Positions 1 through 8,900 of a DNA stretch of 57,618 nucleotides are shown here, piece after piece (position 1 is the first letter of the stretch; every line of letters starts with the position of its first letter). Made by a program: the position numbers and the translations under genes. The stretch is from Ga0077536 sp943370145 (GTDB lineage: Bacteria; Pseudomonadota; Gammaproteobacteria; Ga0077536). The notes under the pieces are model-generated. The model saw only the letters and a list, made by a program, of their open reading frames with translations. It was not told where the DNA came from and did no database searches. Where the stretch lies: the NCBI GenBank assembly GCA_943370145.1, contig CALRPY020000027.1:1-57618 (forward strand). Reading direction: 5' to 3'.

Positions 1-49
1 GGGCGAGGAAGCAGGCGAGCAGTTCGGGGATCGAGCAGTCCGGTGTCAT
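1..49 (-). CDS. CoA-transferase beta subunit, N-terminal fragment
   Basis: Only the first 16 codons lie in the window (MTPDCSIPELLACFLA); the gene runs off the left edge. The start follows the stop of the alpha-subunit gene by 7 bases, and a GAGGA ribosome site overlaps that stop, so the two are translationally linked. Beta subunits of family I CoA-transferases of the glutaconate/IpdAB type usually follow alpha in this way. The identification rests mainly on this gene order, since the visible peptide is too short to classify alone. Confidence 0.6.
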   Translation of the reverse strand, partial: MTPDCSIPELLACFLA

Positions 50-56
50 CGGGTCC

Positions 57-941
57 TCAGTACTCGTGCAGCGCGAGCAGGCGCTTGATGCCCACCCGCT
101 CGAGATAATCGGCGTGGGTCGCCGGTTCCCGGCACCAGTGCGCGAGGAAGTGCTCCAGCGCAGCGCGCTCGTCGCGCTCGGCCGCCGCCGTGGCGGCGGC
201 GACGTAGTCCGCGAGAAAGGCACTGTCCTGCACGTACCAGCCCCGGCTGTACCAGGGATGCGCGCCCCACGGCAGGCGCACCACGGCGTCGGCGCGGCCG
301 ATCGTGGTCGCCCACGGGTTGGCGCGTATCACCTCGTTGGACACGATGCGCTCGACCTGCACGATGCAGCGCGTCGCGGCACGCTGCAGGAAAAGATCGA
401 TCCAGCCTGGCCCGCCGTGGTGCTGCACGTTGCCGTAGGCATCGGATTGCGACGCGTGCAGCAGCGCGACGTCGGGCCTGATCGCGGGCACGGCGATGAG
501 CGTCTCGCCCCGGATCGGATCGCTGATCACCTTGAGGTCCGGATTCACCTCGGGCAGCGAGGTCCCCACCCCACCGCGCCACGGCAGGAAGGGCAGGCCC
601 TTGCCGGCGGCTTCGAGGCCGCTGGTCAGGATGCCCTCCTCGCATTCCCAGACTTCGATGTCGCCCCGCTCGGCCGCGCGCCGGAACGAGGGTGCGACCG
701 GCACGCCGAAACCGCCGCCCGCGTAGTAACTGATGGTCTTGCGCACGCAGCCGGCGGCGATCAGGAGATCGAGCGCGAGTCCACTGCCTATGACGGTGAG
801 ATTGCGCAGCCGGCGGCGTACGATGTGTCGCACGAGGGCCATCGGCGTCGGCTCGCCGATGGCGATCATCATGCCGCTCTCGAGCATCGATGCGGCGTCG
901 AGTTCGTCGAGCAGGCGTTCGCGGCGGGCCTGGATGCTCAT
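57..941 (-). CDS. Family I CoA-transferase, alpha subunit
   Basis: This 294-residue protein matches the alpha subunit of two-subunit CoA-transferases (glutaconate CoA-transferase A / IpdA type), which move CoA between carboxylic acids. Family hallmarks are the glycine-rich YYAGGGFGVPVAP stretch near residue 95 and the PAIRPDVALLHASQSDAYGNV segment near residue 175, typical of the Rossmann-like CoA-transferase fold. The start at 941 (MSIQARRERL) gives a normal length; the frame stays open further upstream but lacks family sequence there. It is followed directly by the beta-subunit start. The substrate cannot be read from sequence; steroid-ring or aromatic-acid catabolism is possible. Confidence 0.85.
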   Translation of the reverse strand: MSIQARRERLLDELDAASMLESGMMIAIGEPTPMALVRHIVRRRLRNLTVIGSGLALDLLIAAGCVRKTISYYAGGGFGVPVAPSFRRAAERGDIEVWECEEGILTSGLEAAGKGLPFLPWRGGVGTSLPEVNPDLKVISDPIRGETLIAVPAIRPDVALLHASQSDAYGNVQHHGGPGWIDLFLQRAATRCIVQVERIVSNEVIRANPWATTIGRADAVVRLPWGAHPWYSRGWYVQDSAFLADYVAAATAAAERDERAALEHFLAHWCREPATHADYLERVGIKRLLALHEY

Positions 942-1055
942 GGCGTGGTCGAATCCGGATGCAGGCGTCGCACCCTTATGCCACAGCGGCGCCACGCCTG
1001 TCAGCACGGATTCCGCGGCCCTTCGTGCAGCCACCCCGCAACTGGAGGAAGCATC

Positions 1056-1355
1056 TTGAGCATACTCGTGATTCTGGACATCCCGGCCACCGCAGACACG
1101 CGCGACGCGGTGCTTGCCGCACTGCACGATGCATTGCCGACCACGCGCGCCTTCGACGGCTGCGAAGGGCTCGAACTGCTGGTCAACCAGGACGATCCAG
1201 CGAACATCGTCGTCTATGAGCGCTGGGCGTCCCGCGCGCATTACACCGCTTACCGCGCGTTCCGCGCCGAAACGGGCTTCTCCGCGCGCTTTCGGGCGAT
1301 GTTCCCGAACCCGCCCATCGTGCGCGTGCTGGACCTGGAGCGTGCGTACGCCTGA
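1056..1355 (+). CDS. Antibiotic biosynthesis monooxygenase (ABM)-like small protein
   Basis: The predicted protein has 99 residues with the alternating beta-alpha pattern of ABM/dimeric alpha-beta barrel proteins: an N-terminal strand (SILVILDIPA), a helix, then ELLVNQDDPANIVVYERWASRAHYTAYRAF, where the E-R-W-x-S pattern is typical of the family. The start is a TTG at 1056, seven bases after a GGAGG ribosome site at 1044-1048; no ATG or GTG fits as well. Such proteins act as quinol or aromatic monooxygenases or as stress proteins. It is read divergently from the CoA-transferase gene. Confidence 0.75.
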   Translation: MSILVILDIPATADTRDAVLAALHDALPTTRAFDGCEGLELLVNQDDPANIVVYERWASRAHYTAYRAFRAETGFSARFRAMFPNPPIVRVLDLERAYA

Positions 1356-1498
1356 CGGGGCTCCGCCTGCGCTGCGGATGACGACATCCGCATCGAGCGG
1401 TGCGGGGGTGGCGGCCTCGGGGGGCATCGTGCCGGCACAGCGCAGCGACGTCCGGCACCCGCCTGGCGGTGACCGTCACCGCTTGCGTTGGAACCGGC

Positions 1499-1996
1499 TC
1501 AGTCGTGAGGCCGGTGGGGCGGCGACTTGGCGCTGTGCCGCAGGTGATGCTCGCCCCAGAATTTTTCCATCATGATGTAGGTGAAGGACGCCGACCAGCC
1601 GATCATCAGCAGCCCGATCAGCGCCTCGACCCCGGCGATGACGCGCACGAGTTCGTAGGGCTGGATGTCGCCGAAGCCGAGCGAGGTGTACACGACGACC
1701 GAGAAGTACACGTAGTCGAACAGGTGTCCCGACATGTAGCCGCTGACCGCGCCCAGCGCGAGCGGCCCGCTCATCAGCCAGTAGGCGAGGCCGAACACCC
1801 AGACCTCGATCGTATGTGCGGCGAAGACGCCGAGGATCACGACGAGGATGCGCAGTCGTGGCTGGATCCTGATGTGCGGCAGCAGCAGGGTGATCAACCG
1901 CATCGCTTCGTAGTGGATGAGCACGGTGAGCAGCACGAGCCCGGAGGCCACCGCCATCGCGAGCAGGAATCCGGTCGTGGTAATCGCGGTCGGCAT
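1499..1996 (-). CDS. Two-transmembrane K+-channel-like membrane protein
   Basis: The 165-residue protein has an N-terminal transmembrane helix (residues about 5-25), a second hydrophobic segment at about 47-72, a re-entrant pore segment with TSLGFGDIQP near residue 104, and a last helix at 118-140. TSLGFGD corresponds to the K+ selectivity filter (T-x-G-[YF]-G-D) of Ion_trans_2 channels. There is no cytoplasmic nucleotide-binding domain. The ATG at 1996 is preceded by GAGGA at good spacing. It is read divergently from the DMFase-like operon. A gated cation leak channel is likely; ion selectivity is inferred from the filter alone. Confidence 0.75.
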   Translation of the reverse strand: MPTAITTTGFLLAMAVASGLVLLTVLIHYEAMRLITLLLPHIRIQPRLRILVVILGVFAAHTIEVWVFGLAYWLMSGPLALGAVSGYMSGHLFDYVYFSVVVYTSLGFGDIQPYELVRVIAGVEALIGLLMIGWSASFTYIMMEKFWGEHHLRHSAKSPPHRPHD

Positions 1997-2121
1997 GCTG
2001 TTCCTCGTCTGGACCCGTGGTCAGGGGATACGGCGCGGTGCCGGACGCGAAGCGCGCCGGCAGATGCGGGGCTCCATCTTCGACGTCCGCCGCCCGCGGC
2101 GCAACATTGCCGATTTCCGCC

Positions 2122-2150
2122 CTGACGTCGTGGGATGTGGCCGATATACT
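2122..2150 (+). promoter_or_regulatory. Candidate sigma-70 promoter of the first DMFase-like operon
   Basis: CTGACG at 2122-2127 and TATACT at 2145-2150 are separated by 17 bases, four and five matches to the -35 and -10 consensus. The site is 33 bases upstream of the ATG at 2183. It is the only good promoter-like pair seen in this short divergent intergenic region. Confidence 0.45.
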
Positions 2151-2182
2151 CGACCCGAACCGATATCCAGGGGGGAGCACGC

Positions 2183-2527
2183 ATGGCTTCGGCCACCACC
2201 GACAAGCAGCACCAGACCTACGCCCTGTTCAATGCGCGCCTGAAGACCGAGATCAAGGGTCTGATCACGCCGACCCTGATCGAGGAGCACCGGCGCAAGC
2301 CGCTCGGCCGCCACAGTGACCCGCTCGAGCGCGTACTCAATTTCTTCCGCCGCCCGCCCGCCTACGCGCTGTACTCGCGGGTCCCGATGCGCGAGTGGCA
2401 GCTGATCAGGCTGCCGATCGATCCGACGGCGCCCCCGACACCGATCGAGGAGACCGTCTATCACAGCGAGGCGGAGGCGATGCACGCCGTGTTCATGCGC
2501 AACGTCAACGATTTGATGGCCAGCTGA
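2183..2527 (+). CDS. N,N-dimethylformamidase-like alpha (small) subunit, copy 1
   Basis: The 114-residue protein precedes the large DMFase-like beta subunit by 9 bases. Known DMFases pair a small alpha chain of about 130 residues with a beta chain of about 760. It shares a pattern with the second small subunit of this window (40620-41024): a polar N-terminal helix, an LIEEHR segment, an L-x-x-VLN-x-x motif, a YxxYSRVPMREWQL-like segment and the ending H-S/A-E-x-EAxHAVFM. The start at 2183 has a G-rich ribosome site at 2171-2176. It probably wraps the large subunit in an alpha-beta complex; no catalytic residue is expected in it. Confidence 0.8.
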   Translation: MASATTDKQHQTYALFNARLKTEIKGLITPTLIEEHRRKPLGRHSDPLERVLNFFRRPPAYALYSRVPMREWQLIRLPIDPTAPPTPIEETVYHSEAEAMHAVFMRNVNDLMAS

Positions 2528-2536
2528 GGAGATCCC

Positions 2537-4807
2537 ATGAGTTCCGCACTGCTTGCAGGCTACTGCGACCGCATCAGCGTCCAACCCGGCGACACGCTGC
2601 GCTTCATGGTCAGCGCCGAAGGCGTCAGCGAAGCCGATGTGCGCATCGTGCGCCTGATCCACGGCGACGAGAACCCGCTGGGCCCGGGCTTCATCGAGCG
2701 CGAGGTCGCGAACCCGCTACCGGGCCCGGTCAGGGTGATGCGCCAGTACACCCAGCCCGGCAGCTTCGTCGAGATTCCCGACCCCGACGGTCGCTGCCTG
2801 CCGGCCGGCAGCTTCACCGTGCATGCGTTCATCTGCCCGACGACCCCGGGCAAGGGGCGCCAGGGCATCGTCACGCAATGGTCCGCCCCCGACAGGCGCG
2901 GGTTCGCGCTGGGCCTGAACGAGGCCGGCCTGCTCGCCCTGTGGCTCGGCGACGGCACGACGGTGGCCGAGGCCGCAGCCGACAGGCCACTGCTCGCGCA
3001 CGACTGGTATTTCGTCGCCGCGAGCTTCGATGCGGCGACGCGCACGGTCACCCTGTACCAGGAGCCGGTGCTCAACGCGTACAACAGCCGCCTGTCGCCG
3101 ATCGCGCCGCGCGACGACAGCAGCCACGCCAGCGCCGTCGTCGGCGTCGCGCCGTCGCGGCTCGCGCGCCCGGCGCTGTTCGCCGGCTTCCACGATCGCG
3201 AGCAGCCGCGCGGCGATTTCGTCAGTGGACTGTACAACGGCAAGATCGACCGCGCCGGCATCCAGGCGCGGGTGCTGTCACGCCGCGAGCTCGACGAACT
3301 CCGCGCCGGCGGCGAGCCGCCGCAGGACGGGCTGGTCGCACGCTGGGACACGAGCGCGGGCTACACGGACCACGGCATCGGCGACCGCGTCGTCGACGTC
3401 GGCCCGCACGGCCTGCACGGCATCGGCCGCAACCGGCCGGTGCGCGCGATGACCGGCTACAACTGGCGCGGCCGCGACGACTGCTTCCGTCTCGCGCCAG
3501 CGCAGTACGGCGGCGTCGCCTTCCACGACGACGCCATCATCGACTGCGCGTGGTGCCCGACCTTCGAGTGGCGCATCCCGGACGACCTCAAGAGCGGTGT
3601 CTATGCCGCCCGGCTGCGGGGTGGCGGCGCGGAGGACTACATCACCTTCTTCGTCCGCCCGCGCACGCCGCAGGCGAAGATCGCGATGCTGATGCCGACC
3701 GCGAGCTACCTCGCCTACGCGAACGAACGCTTCGTGATCGAGACGCCGGCCGTCGAACTCATCACCGGCCACACGCTCGTGCTCTACGACTGGGACTACG
3801 CGCTCGCCGCGCATCCCGAGTGGGGCAAGTCCTCCTACGATCACCACAGCGATGGCGGCGGGGTCTGCTATTCGTCCTACCTGCGTCCGGTGATGGGCCT
3901 GCGGCCAAGGCACCGCATGGCGTCGACGAACATCCCGTGGCAGTTCCCGGCCGACATGTCGATCATCTACTGGCTGGAGAAGAAGGGCTACGCGTACGAC
4001 GTCATCACCGACGAGGACCTGCACCGCGAAGGCCTGGCCTGCCTGAAGCCCTACAACGTGGTGCTGAACGGCACGCACTCCGAGTACTACTCGGAAGTCA
4101 TGATGGACGCGACCGAGGAATACCTGGCCGCCGGCGGCCGCGTGATGTACCTCGGTGCGAACGGCTACTACTGGAACGTCGCCTTCCGCGACGACGAACC
4201 GTGGTGCATGGAGATCCGCAAGCTGGACGCGGGCTCACGCGCGTGGCAGGCGGCACCGGGCGAGCACTACATGGCGACCAACGGCGACAAGGGGGGCATC
4301 TGGCGCAACCGCGGCCGCACCCCGCAGAAGCTGACCGGCGTCGGCTTCACCAGTGAGGGCATGGACGAGTCGATGCCCTACCACCGCCTACCTGACAGCC
4401 ACGATCCGGCGGTGTCCTGGGTGTTCGACGGTGTCACGGCCGAGACCTTCGGCGACTTCGGCCTCGCCGGCAACGGCGCGGCCGGCATCGAGCTCGACCG
4501 CTACGACCTCTCGCTCGGCACCCCTCCCGGCACCTGGCTGCTCGCCTGTTCGACCGGCTTCTCGGACGCCTATCCGCACGTCGTCGAGGAAGTGATGTTC
4601 AACTACCCGGGCCTCGGCGGCACGCAGGACTTCCAGGTCCGCGCGGACCTCACGCTCGCGGCGACGACGAACGGCGGTGCCGTCTTCTCGACCGGCAGCA
4701 TCGCCTGGGGTCAGGCCCTGCCGTGCAACGAGGCGGACAACGACATCGCGCGCATCACGTCGAACGTGCTCGAGCGCTTCATGCAGGACGGGCCGCTGAA
4801 ACTCTGA
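2537..4807 (+). CDS. N,N-dimethylformamidase-like beta (large) subunit, copy 1
   Basis: The 756-residue protein matches the DMFase large subunit, which hydrolyses N,N-dimethylformamide to formate and dimethylamine at a mononuclear iron bound by two Tyr and one Glu. Residues 1-110 form a beta-rich domain, about 110-260 a ConA/LamG-like domain ending in a YNGKIDRAGI stretch, and about 375-700 the amidotransferase-like catalytic domain (SYLAYAN, SSYDHHSDGGG, GTHSEYYSE, MYLGANGYYW). By spacing with the Paracoccus enzyme as I remember it, Y394, Y434 and E516 are the likely iron ligands; all three are conserved in copy 2 (Y395, Y435, E516). Translation follows the alpha subunit closely. Substrate identity is inferred from the family; other N-substituted amides are possible. 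Confidence 0.85.
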   Translation: MSSALLAGYCDRISVQPGDTLRFMVSAEGVSEADVRIVRLIHGDENPLGPGFIEREVANPLPGPVRVMRQYTQPGSFVEIPDPDGRCLPAGSFTVHAFICPTTPGKGRQGIVTQWSAPDRRGFALGLNEAGLLALWLGDGTTVAEAAADRPLLAHDWYFVAASFDAATRTVTLYQEPVLNAYNSRLSPIAPRDDSSHASAVVGVAPSRLARPALFAGFHDREQPRGDFVSGLYNGKIDRAGIQARVLSRRELDELRAGGEPPQDGLVARWDTSAGYTDHGIGDRVVDVGPHGLHGIGRNRPVRAMTGYNWRGRDDCFRLAPAQYGGVAFHDDAIIDCAWCPTFEWRIPDDLKSGVYAARLRGGGAEDYITFFVRPRTPQAKIAMLMPTASYLAYANERFVIETPAVELITGHTLVLYDWDYALAAHPEWGKSSYDHHSDGGGVCYSSYLRPVMGLRPRHRMASTNIPWQFPADMSIIYWLEKKGYAYDVITDEDLHREGLACLKPYNVVLNGTHSEYYSEVMMDATEEYLAAGGRVMYLGANGYYWNVAFRDDEPWCMEIRKLDAGSRAWQAAPGEHYMATNGDKGGIWRNRGRTPQKLTGVGFTSEGMDESMPYHRLPDSHDPAVSWVFDGVTAETFGDFGLAGNGAAGIELDRYDLSLGTPPGTWLLACSTGFSDAYPHVVEEVMFNYPGLGGTQDFQVRADLTLAATTNGGAVFSTGSIAWGQALPCNEADNDIARITSNVLERFMQDGPLKL

Positions 4808-4811
4808 GGCC

Positions 4812-5822
4812 TCAGGGTTCCCGTGCGCGTTCCGCCTGGCGCCGTCTCCCGGCGCCGGGCGTCGTGCCGTACCAGCGGCGATAGGCGCGCACGAAGCTCG
4901 CCGGATTGCCGAAGCCCAGCGCGGTCGCGATGTATTCGATACCCTGCCTGCCCGCGGCGAGCATATGCGCCGCGCGGGCCTTGCGGGCGTCGTCCACCAG
5001 TTGCTGGTAGCTGACCTGCGCCGCCCGCAACCGCCGGTTCAGCGTCCGCACCGACAGGTTCAGGCGCTGCGCCATGTCCGGCAGGGTCGGCGGCGTGCGG
5101 CTGCCCCACGCGTGCTCGAGCGCATCGCGCAGTTCGCGCATCACGCGGGTGACGATTTCGAGCCCGCCCGCGACGATCGACGTCTCCTCGCAACGCCGCA
5201 CCGCGGCCTTCCAGATCACCGGGTCGAAACCGGGGTTCGGCATCGCGCGCCACTCGCGCGGGAAGCTCACCTCGTTGACGGCGGCGTCGAAGCGGAACTC
5301 GGCGCGGAAGCGCTGGCGGTAGTCGTCGGGCGCGATCACGGGCGCGTGCATGAACTGCACGCGCAGGCCCGGCGTCACGCCGGCGCGCATGGTGCGAACG
5401 TAGCGCAGCAGCACCAGGAGCGGCACCTCGATGAGCTGCGTCGTCAGGTCGGCGAGGTCAATCAGCGGGCGCACGCCGACGCGGCTGCGCCCATCCGCGC
5501 CGCCGGCATCCCACGCGAGATAGGGCGCGCGGTCGGGGATGAAGCGCACGAAGATGTCGATGCCGTCGCCGAGCGTCGGCGCGGTCAGCCAGGCGGCGGT
5601 CAGGGGCCCGTGGAAATGCTCGGCGAAGGCCTCGGCCCAACGGTGGTGCCCGTCGGGGCGCCCGTCCTGCGCCGGCCCGTTGCGCATGCAGGCGAGCGCC
5701 TGCCGGACCGTGATTGGCGCATCCCCCTGCAGCACGTCGGCCACCGACAGGCCGGTACCCCGCAGCAGTTGCGCCGGTTCGCGCGCCGCGAGCGCCATCA
5801 GGCGGACGTAGGCGCTGGGCAT
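4812..5822 (-). CDS. AraC-family transcriptional regulator
   Basis: The 336-residue protein has an N-terminal effector domain of the arabinose-binding-like type (about 1-220) and a C-terminal double helix-turn-helix (about 240-325; LPDMAQRLNLSVRTLNRRL for the first HTH, then IEYIATALGFGNPASFVRAY and RRWYGTTP). The last motif is the AraC signature. The start at 5822 is preferred because GAGGA lies 6 bases upstream; an ATG at 5846 in the same frame lacks a good site. It converges on the DMFase-like genes, ending 4 bases past their stop, and is divergent from the flavin monooxygenase gene. It probably controls one or both neighbours. Confidence 0.85.
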   Translation of the reverse strand: MPSAYVRLMALAAREPAQLLRGTGLSVADVLQGDAPITVRQALACMRNGPAQDGRPDGHHRWAEAFAEHFHGPLTAAWLTAPTLGDGIDIFVRFIPDRAPYLAWDAGGADGRSRVGVRPLIDLADLTTQLIEVPLLVLLRYVRTMRAGVTPGLRVQFMHAPVIAPDDYRQRFRAEFRFDAAVNEVSFPREWRAMPNPGFDPVIWKAAVRRCEETSIVAGGLEIVTRVMRELRDALEHAWGSRTPPTLPDMAQRLNLSVRTLNRRLRAAQVSYQQLVDDARKARAAHMLAAGRQGIEYIATALGFGNPASFVRAYRRWYGTTPGAGRRRQAERAREP

Positions 5823-5923
5823 CGGTAAATCCTCTATTGCTGACATCAACCGGACCCGAATGGCATGAAAGGCAAAATAATTGACACCGCCGGGCAGGGT
5901 CAACCGGGACCCGCTTCGTAGAA

Positions 5924-5935
5924 TTGACCGGTCAA
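5924..5935. promoter_or_regulatory. Perfect 12-bp palindrome in the divergent regulator/monooxygenase region
   Basis: TTGACCGGTCAA is a perfect palindrome lying between the AraC-type gene and the flavin monooxygenase gene, about 57 bases before the latter's start. Further GGTCAA and GGGACC half-site-like words occur at 5898-5911. It could be an operator, though AraC proteins usually bind direct repeats, so another regulator is possible. Confidence 0.3.
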
Positions 5936-5991
5936 ACATCGAGCAGCCGATGGCATGCACCGTCGGCGCCAAGCAAGAGGAGCAGAAGACT

Positions 5992-7122
5992 ATGCACGTG
6001 GGAATGGCCGCAATCTTCCAGAACCCCGACCGCGAGGCCGGGCACAGCGACTACAGCGTCTACCAGAAAGACATGAAACTCGCGCTGATGGCGGAGTCGC
6101 AGGGCTTCGACTCCGTGTGGGGCATCGAGCACCACTTCACCGACTACACGATGATGCCGGACGTCGTCGACTTCCTGTCCTTCGTCGGCGGCGCCTGCCG
6201 CAAGGTGAAGCTCGGCACGATGGTCGTCGTGCTGCCGTGGAACGACCCGATGCGGGTCGCCGAGAAGATGTCGATGCTCGACTGCATGAGCGATGGCCGG
6301 GCACTTTTCGGGATCGGCCGCGGACTCGCCCGCGTCGAGTTCGAAGGCTTCCGCCTGAACATGGGCGACTCGCGCGAGCGCTTCGTGGAGAGCGCCGAGA
6401 TGATCCTGCAGGGCCTCGAGCAGGGTTACTGCGAATACGACGGCAAGCACATCAAGCAGCCGCGCGCGCGCATCCGCCCGGAGCCCTTCAAGTCGTTCAG
6501 GAACCGCACCTATGCAGCGGCGGTGTCGGCCGAATCGTCCCAGATCATGGCCAAGCTCGGCATCGGCATCCTCGTCATTCCGCAGAAGCCGTGGGAAGTG
6601 CACGCGCAGGAACTGAAGGACTACAACGACCTCTTCATGCAGATGCACGGCGTTGCCGCGCCGCGGCCGCTGGTCGCCGGCTGGGTGATGTGCGATAAGG
6701 ACGGCGCGAAGGCCGAGGCCCTCGCCCGCCAGTACATCTCCGGCTACTGGCGCTCGGTCGTCAAGCATTACGAGATGAACAGCGATCACTTCTCGTCGAC
6801 CAAGGGCTACGAGTACTACTCGCGCCTGAACGAGACGATCGAGCAGATGGGCATCGACGGCATGGCCGACTTCTTCATGAACCTGCAGGTCTGGGGCACT
6901 CCCGAGCAGTGCTTCGAGAAGATCAGGGACATCCACTCGCGCACCGACTGCTGCGGGTTCAACGGCGTGTTCAGCTATGCCGGCATGCCGCTCGAAATCG
7001 GGCGCTCGAACCAGAGCCTGTTCGCGCGCGAGGTGCTGCCTGAGCTGAAGAAGCTCGGCGCGCGCCCCGCCTTCGACGTCGAGGAAGACAAGGCGCCCGC
7101 GTTCCTGCGCGCCGTCGGCTGA
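5992..7122 (+). CDS. Luciferase-like (LLM class) flavin-dependent monooxygenase
   Basis: The 376-residue protein has the bacterial luciferase/alkane-monooxygenase pattern: an N-terminal MHVGMAAIFQNP strand, the ESQGFDSVWGIEHHF segment near residue 40 and the DxxSxGRxxFGIGRG segment near residue 100 typical of the FMN-binding barrel. Such enzymes use FMNH2 and oxygen supplied by a separate reductase to oxidise organic substrates. The start at 5992 has AGAGGAG at 5976-5982. No reductase gene lies next to it. It is followed by a cupin and a GST-like gene in the same direction, which suggests one catabolic unit. Confidence 0.85.
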   Translation: MHVGMAAIFQNPDREAGHSDYSVYQKDMKLALMAESQGFDSVWGIEHHFTDYTMMPDVVDFLSFVGGACRKVKLGTMVVVLPWNDPMRVAEKMSMLDCMSDGRALFGIGRGLARVEFEGFRLNMGDSRERFVESAEMILQGLEQGYCEYDGKHIKQPRARIRPEPFKSFRNRTYAAAVSAESSQIMAKLGIGILVIPQKPWEVHAQELKDYNDLFMQMHGVAAPRPLVAGWVMCDKDGAKAEALARQYISGYWRSVVKHYEMNSDHFSSTKGYEYYSRLNETIEQMGIDGMADFFMNLQVWGTPEQCFEKIRDIHSRTDCCGFNGVFSYAGMPLEIGRSNQSLFAREVLPELKKLGARPAFDVEEDKAPAFLRAVG

Positions 7123-7152
7123 CGCTCCACGCGGCGCGTCGCAGTGCCGCCC

Positions 7153-7177
7153 GCGCCCGGCGAACGCCGCCGGGCGC
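7153..7177 (+). terminator. GC-rich hairpin after the flavin monooxygenase
   Basis: A perfect 10-bp stem (7153-7162 with 7168-7177) with a 5-base loop lies 30 bases after the stop codon. The following bases (ACCCCTTTCC) contain only a weak T run, so it may be a partial terminator or an mRNA-stabilising hairpin. Confidence 0.35.
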
Positions 7178-7268
7178 ACCCCTTTCCATCCTGGCCGCTT
7201 GATCCCGCAGCGCGCTGCCACGAACAATCGGCCACTGCCTCGAATGTAAAAAAACGGGAGTGAGCGAC

Positions 7269-7730
7269 ATGGCCTTACCGCAGAACATTTCACCGATCAA
7301 TCCGGAGTTGCTGGACACCCTGGTCCGCACCGGCGAACAGGACTGGATTCCACAACCGATGGACCCGGAGCGTGCGTTCATCAAGGTGCTCTACACCGGC
7401 GCCGAGAGCGGCGCCTGGGCCGTCATGTTCCGCTGGCTGAAAGGATTCACCGCGCCCCAGCACAAGCACCTCAGCGCATCCCACACGTTCATCCTGAAGG
7501 GCAAGCTGCAGGTGCGTGACGGCACCCTCGATGCCGGAGACTACATTTACGAGCCCAACGGCATGATCCACGGTGCGACCACCGCGCTGGAGGACACCGA
7601 GTACCTGTTCATCTGCAACGGCCCGGTGCTGTTCTACGACGACAACGGCTTCTGCGGCTACCTGGGCTGGGAAGAGTTGCGGCGGCTGCAGGACAAGCAC
7701 GCGAGCGACCGGAAAGCCGCGGCTGCCTGA
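7269..7730 (+). CDS. Cupin protein of the 2,4'-dihydroxyacetophenone dioxygenase type
   Basis: The 153-residue single-domain cupin contains QHKHLSASHTFILKGKL (first cupin motif, near residue 60) and a second motif around DYIYEPNGMIHGA. These His and Glu-like positions bind non-haem iron in carbon-carbon-cleaving dioxygenases such as 2,4'-dihydroxyacetophenone dioxygenase and acetylacetone-cleaving Dke1. The ATG at 7269 is chosen because GGGAG lies 8 bases upstream; a GTG at 7260 overlaps that site. The gene sits between the flavin monooxygenase and a GST-like gene. The substrate is unknown. A related cupin occurs at 15650-16129. Confidence 0.75.
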   Translation: MALPQNISPINPELLDTLVRTGEQDWIPQPMDPERAFIKVLYTGAESGAWAVMFRWLKGFTAPQHKHLSASHTFILKGKLQVRDGTLDAGDYIYEPNGMIHGATTALEDTEYLFICNGPVLFYDDNGFCGYLGWEELRRLQDKHASDRKAAAA

Positions 7731-7742
7731 AGCACCTCGTCG

Positions 7743-8900
7743 GTGACTGCGACGCCTTACACGAGCTTCGCGGTTGCCGACGCACCGCCGCCCGCGGGCG
7801 CCTATCGCCTGCTGGGCGCGGACGTCTCTTATTACACGGCGAAGATCGACGCCTGGCTCGCCTACAAGCGGATCCCGTGCCGGCGCGAACTCGCGACGCG
7901 CGAAGTCTTCGAGCGGGAAATCATGCCGCGTGTAGGCTACCCGGTCATTCCGGTCCTCCTGGCACCCGACGGCGAGACGCTGCAGGACACGACCGAGATG
8001 GTCGACGTGCTGGAAGCCCGCCATCCGTCACCACCCACCGTGCCCGTGACGCCTGCCGGCAGGTTCCTGTGCGATCTCTTCGAGCTGTACTGCGACGAGT
8101 GGATCAAAATGCCGGCGCTGCACTATCGCTGGCGCTACGACGCCGATTTCGCCGCGCTGGAGTTCGGACGCAACAACGACCCGGGGCGACCTGCCGGGGA
8201 GCAGCGCGCCATTGGGGCGAAAATCGCGAGCCGCTTCGCGGGTTGGCTCGAGCCGTTGGGGATCACGGCCGCGAGCATGGCCGCGGTGGAGGCCGATTAC
8301 CTCGCCCTGCTCACCCTCCTCGACACGCACTTCGCGCAGCACCGCTTCCTCCTGGGCGAGGCCCCCAGCCTGTGCGATTTCGCGCTCTACGGTCCCTTCC
8401 ATGCACACCTGCTGCGCGACCCTGCCTCCGGGCGTGTCATGCGCGCGCGGGCGCCGCGCGTCGTGCGCTACCTGGAAGGACTGCGCGCGGTGCCGCCGCC
8501 GGCAGCCGAGCTGCCATTCGACACCCGGGCCGTACCTGCGAGCTTGTGGCCGGTGCTCCGGCTGCTGTCGCGCGACTACGTGCCCATCCTCGCCGCCCAG
8601 CACCGCGCGCTGCAGCGCTGGCTCGCTCGGTCGCGCGTGGACGAGATTCCGCGGCACATCGGCACGCACCGGGTCATCCTCGGGCGCGGGACGGCGCACG
8701 AAGCCGAGACCGAGCGCGCGCTGTTCAGCTACGACAGCTGGATGCTGCAACGCGCGCTCGACGTCCACGCCGGCGCGCCCGCGGCGGAACGCGCGGCCAT
8801 CGAGGAGCTCTGCGCGCTCGCCGGCGCGAGCGCCCTCCTCGATCTCGCGACGCATCACCGACTGCGGCGGGAACGTTTCCGCCTGGTGCGGGCCTCCTAG
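7743..8900 (+). CDS. Glutathione S-transferase-like protein, long form
   Basis: The 385-residue protein begins with a thioredoxin-like GST N domain (YRLLGADVSYYTAKIDAWLAYKRIPC, then GYPVIPVLLAPDG and LQDTTEMVDVLEARHP, the gamma-Glu-binding region). A GST-C-like helical domain follows, with HRFLLGEAPSLCDFALYG near residue 205. About 100 further residues after this exceed the usual GST length of about 220-250 and match nothing I recognise. The start is a GTG 12 bases past the cupin stop with a weak ribosome site. Catalytic thiol transfer is not certain. Confidence 0.7.
   Translation: MTATPYTSFAVADAPPPAGAYRLLGADVSYYTAKIDAWLAYKRIPCRRELATREVFEREIMPRVGYPVIPVLLAPDGETLQDTTEMVDVLEARHPSPPTVPVTPAGRFLCDLFELYCDEWIKMPALHYRWRYDADFAALEFGRNNDPGRPAGEQRAIGAKIASRFAGWLEPLGITAASMAAVEADYLALLTLLDTHFAQHRFLLGEAPSLCDFALYGPFHAHLLRDPASGRVMRARAPRVVRYLEGLRAVPPPAAELPFDTRAVPASLWPVLRLLSRDYVPILAAQHRALQRWLARSRVDEIPRHIGTHRVILGRGTAHEAETERALFSYDSWMLQRALDVHAGAPAAERAAIEELCALAGASALLDLATHHRLRRERFRLVRAS

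Noticed and set aside
2395..4356. A 653-codon plus-strand frame overlapping the DMFase-like beta gene
   Set aside because: It is in a different frame from the motif-bearing beta subunit and has low-complexity Arg/Ala-rich sequence.
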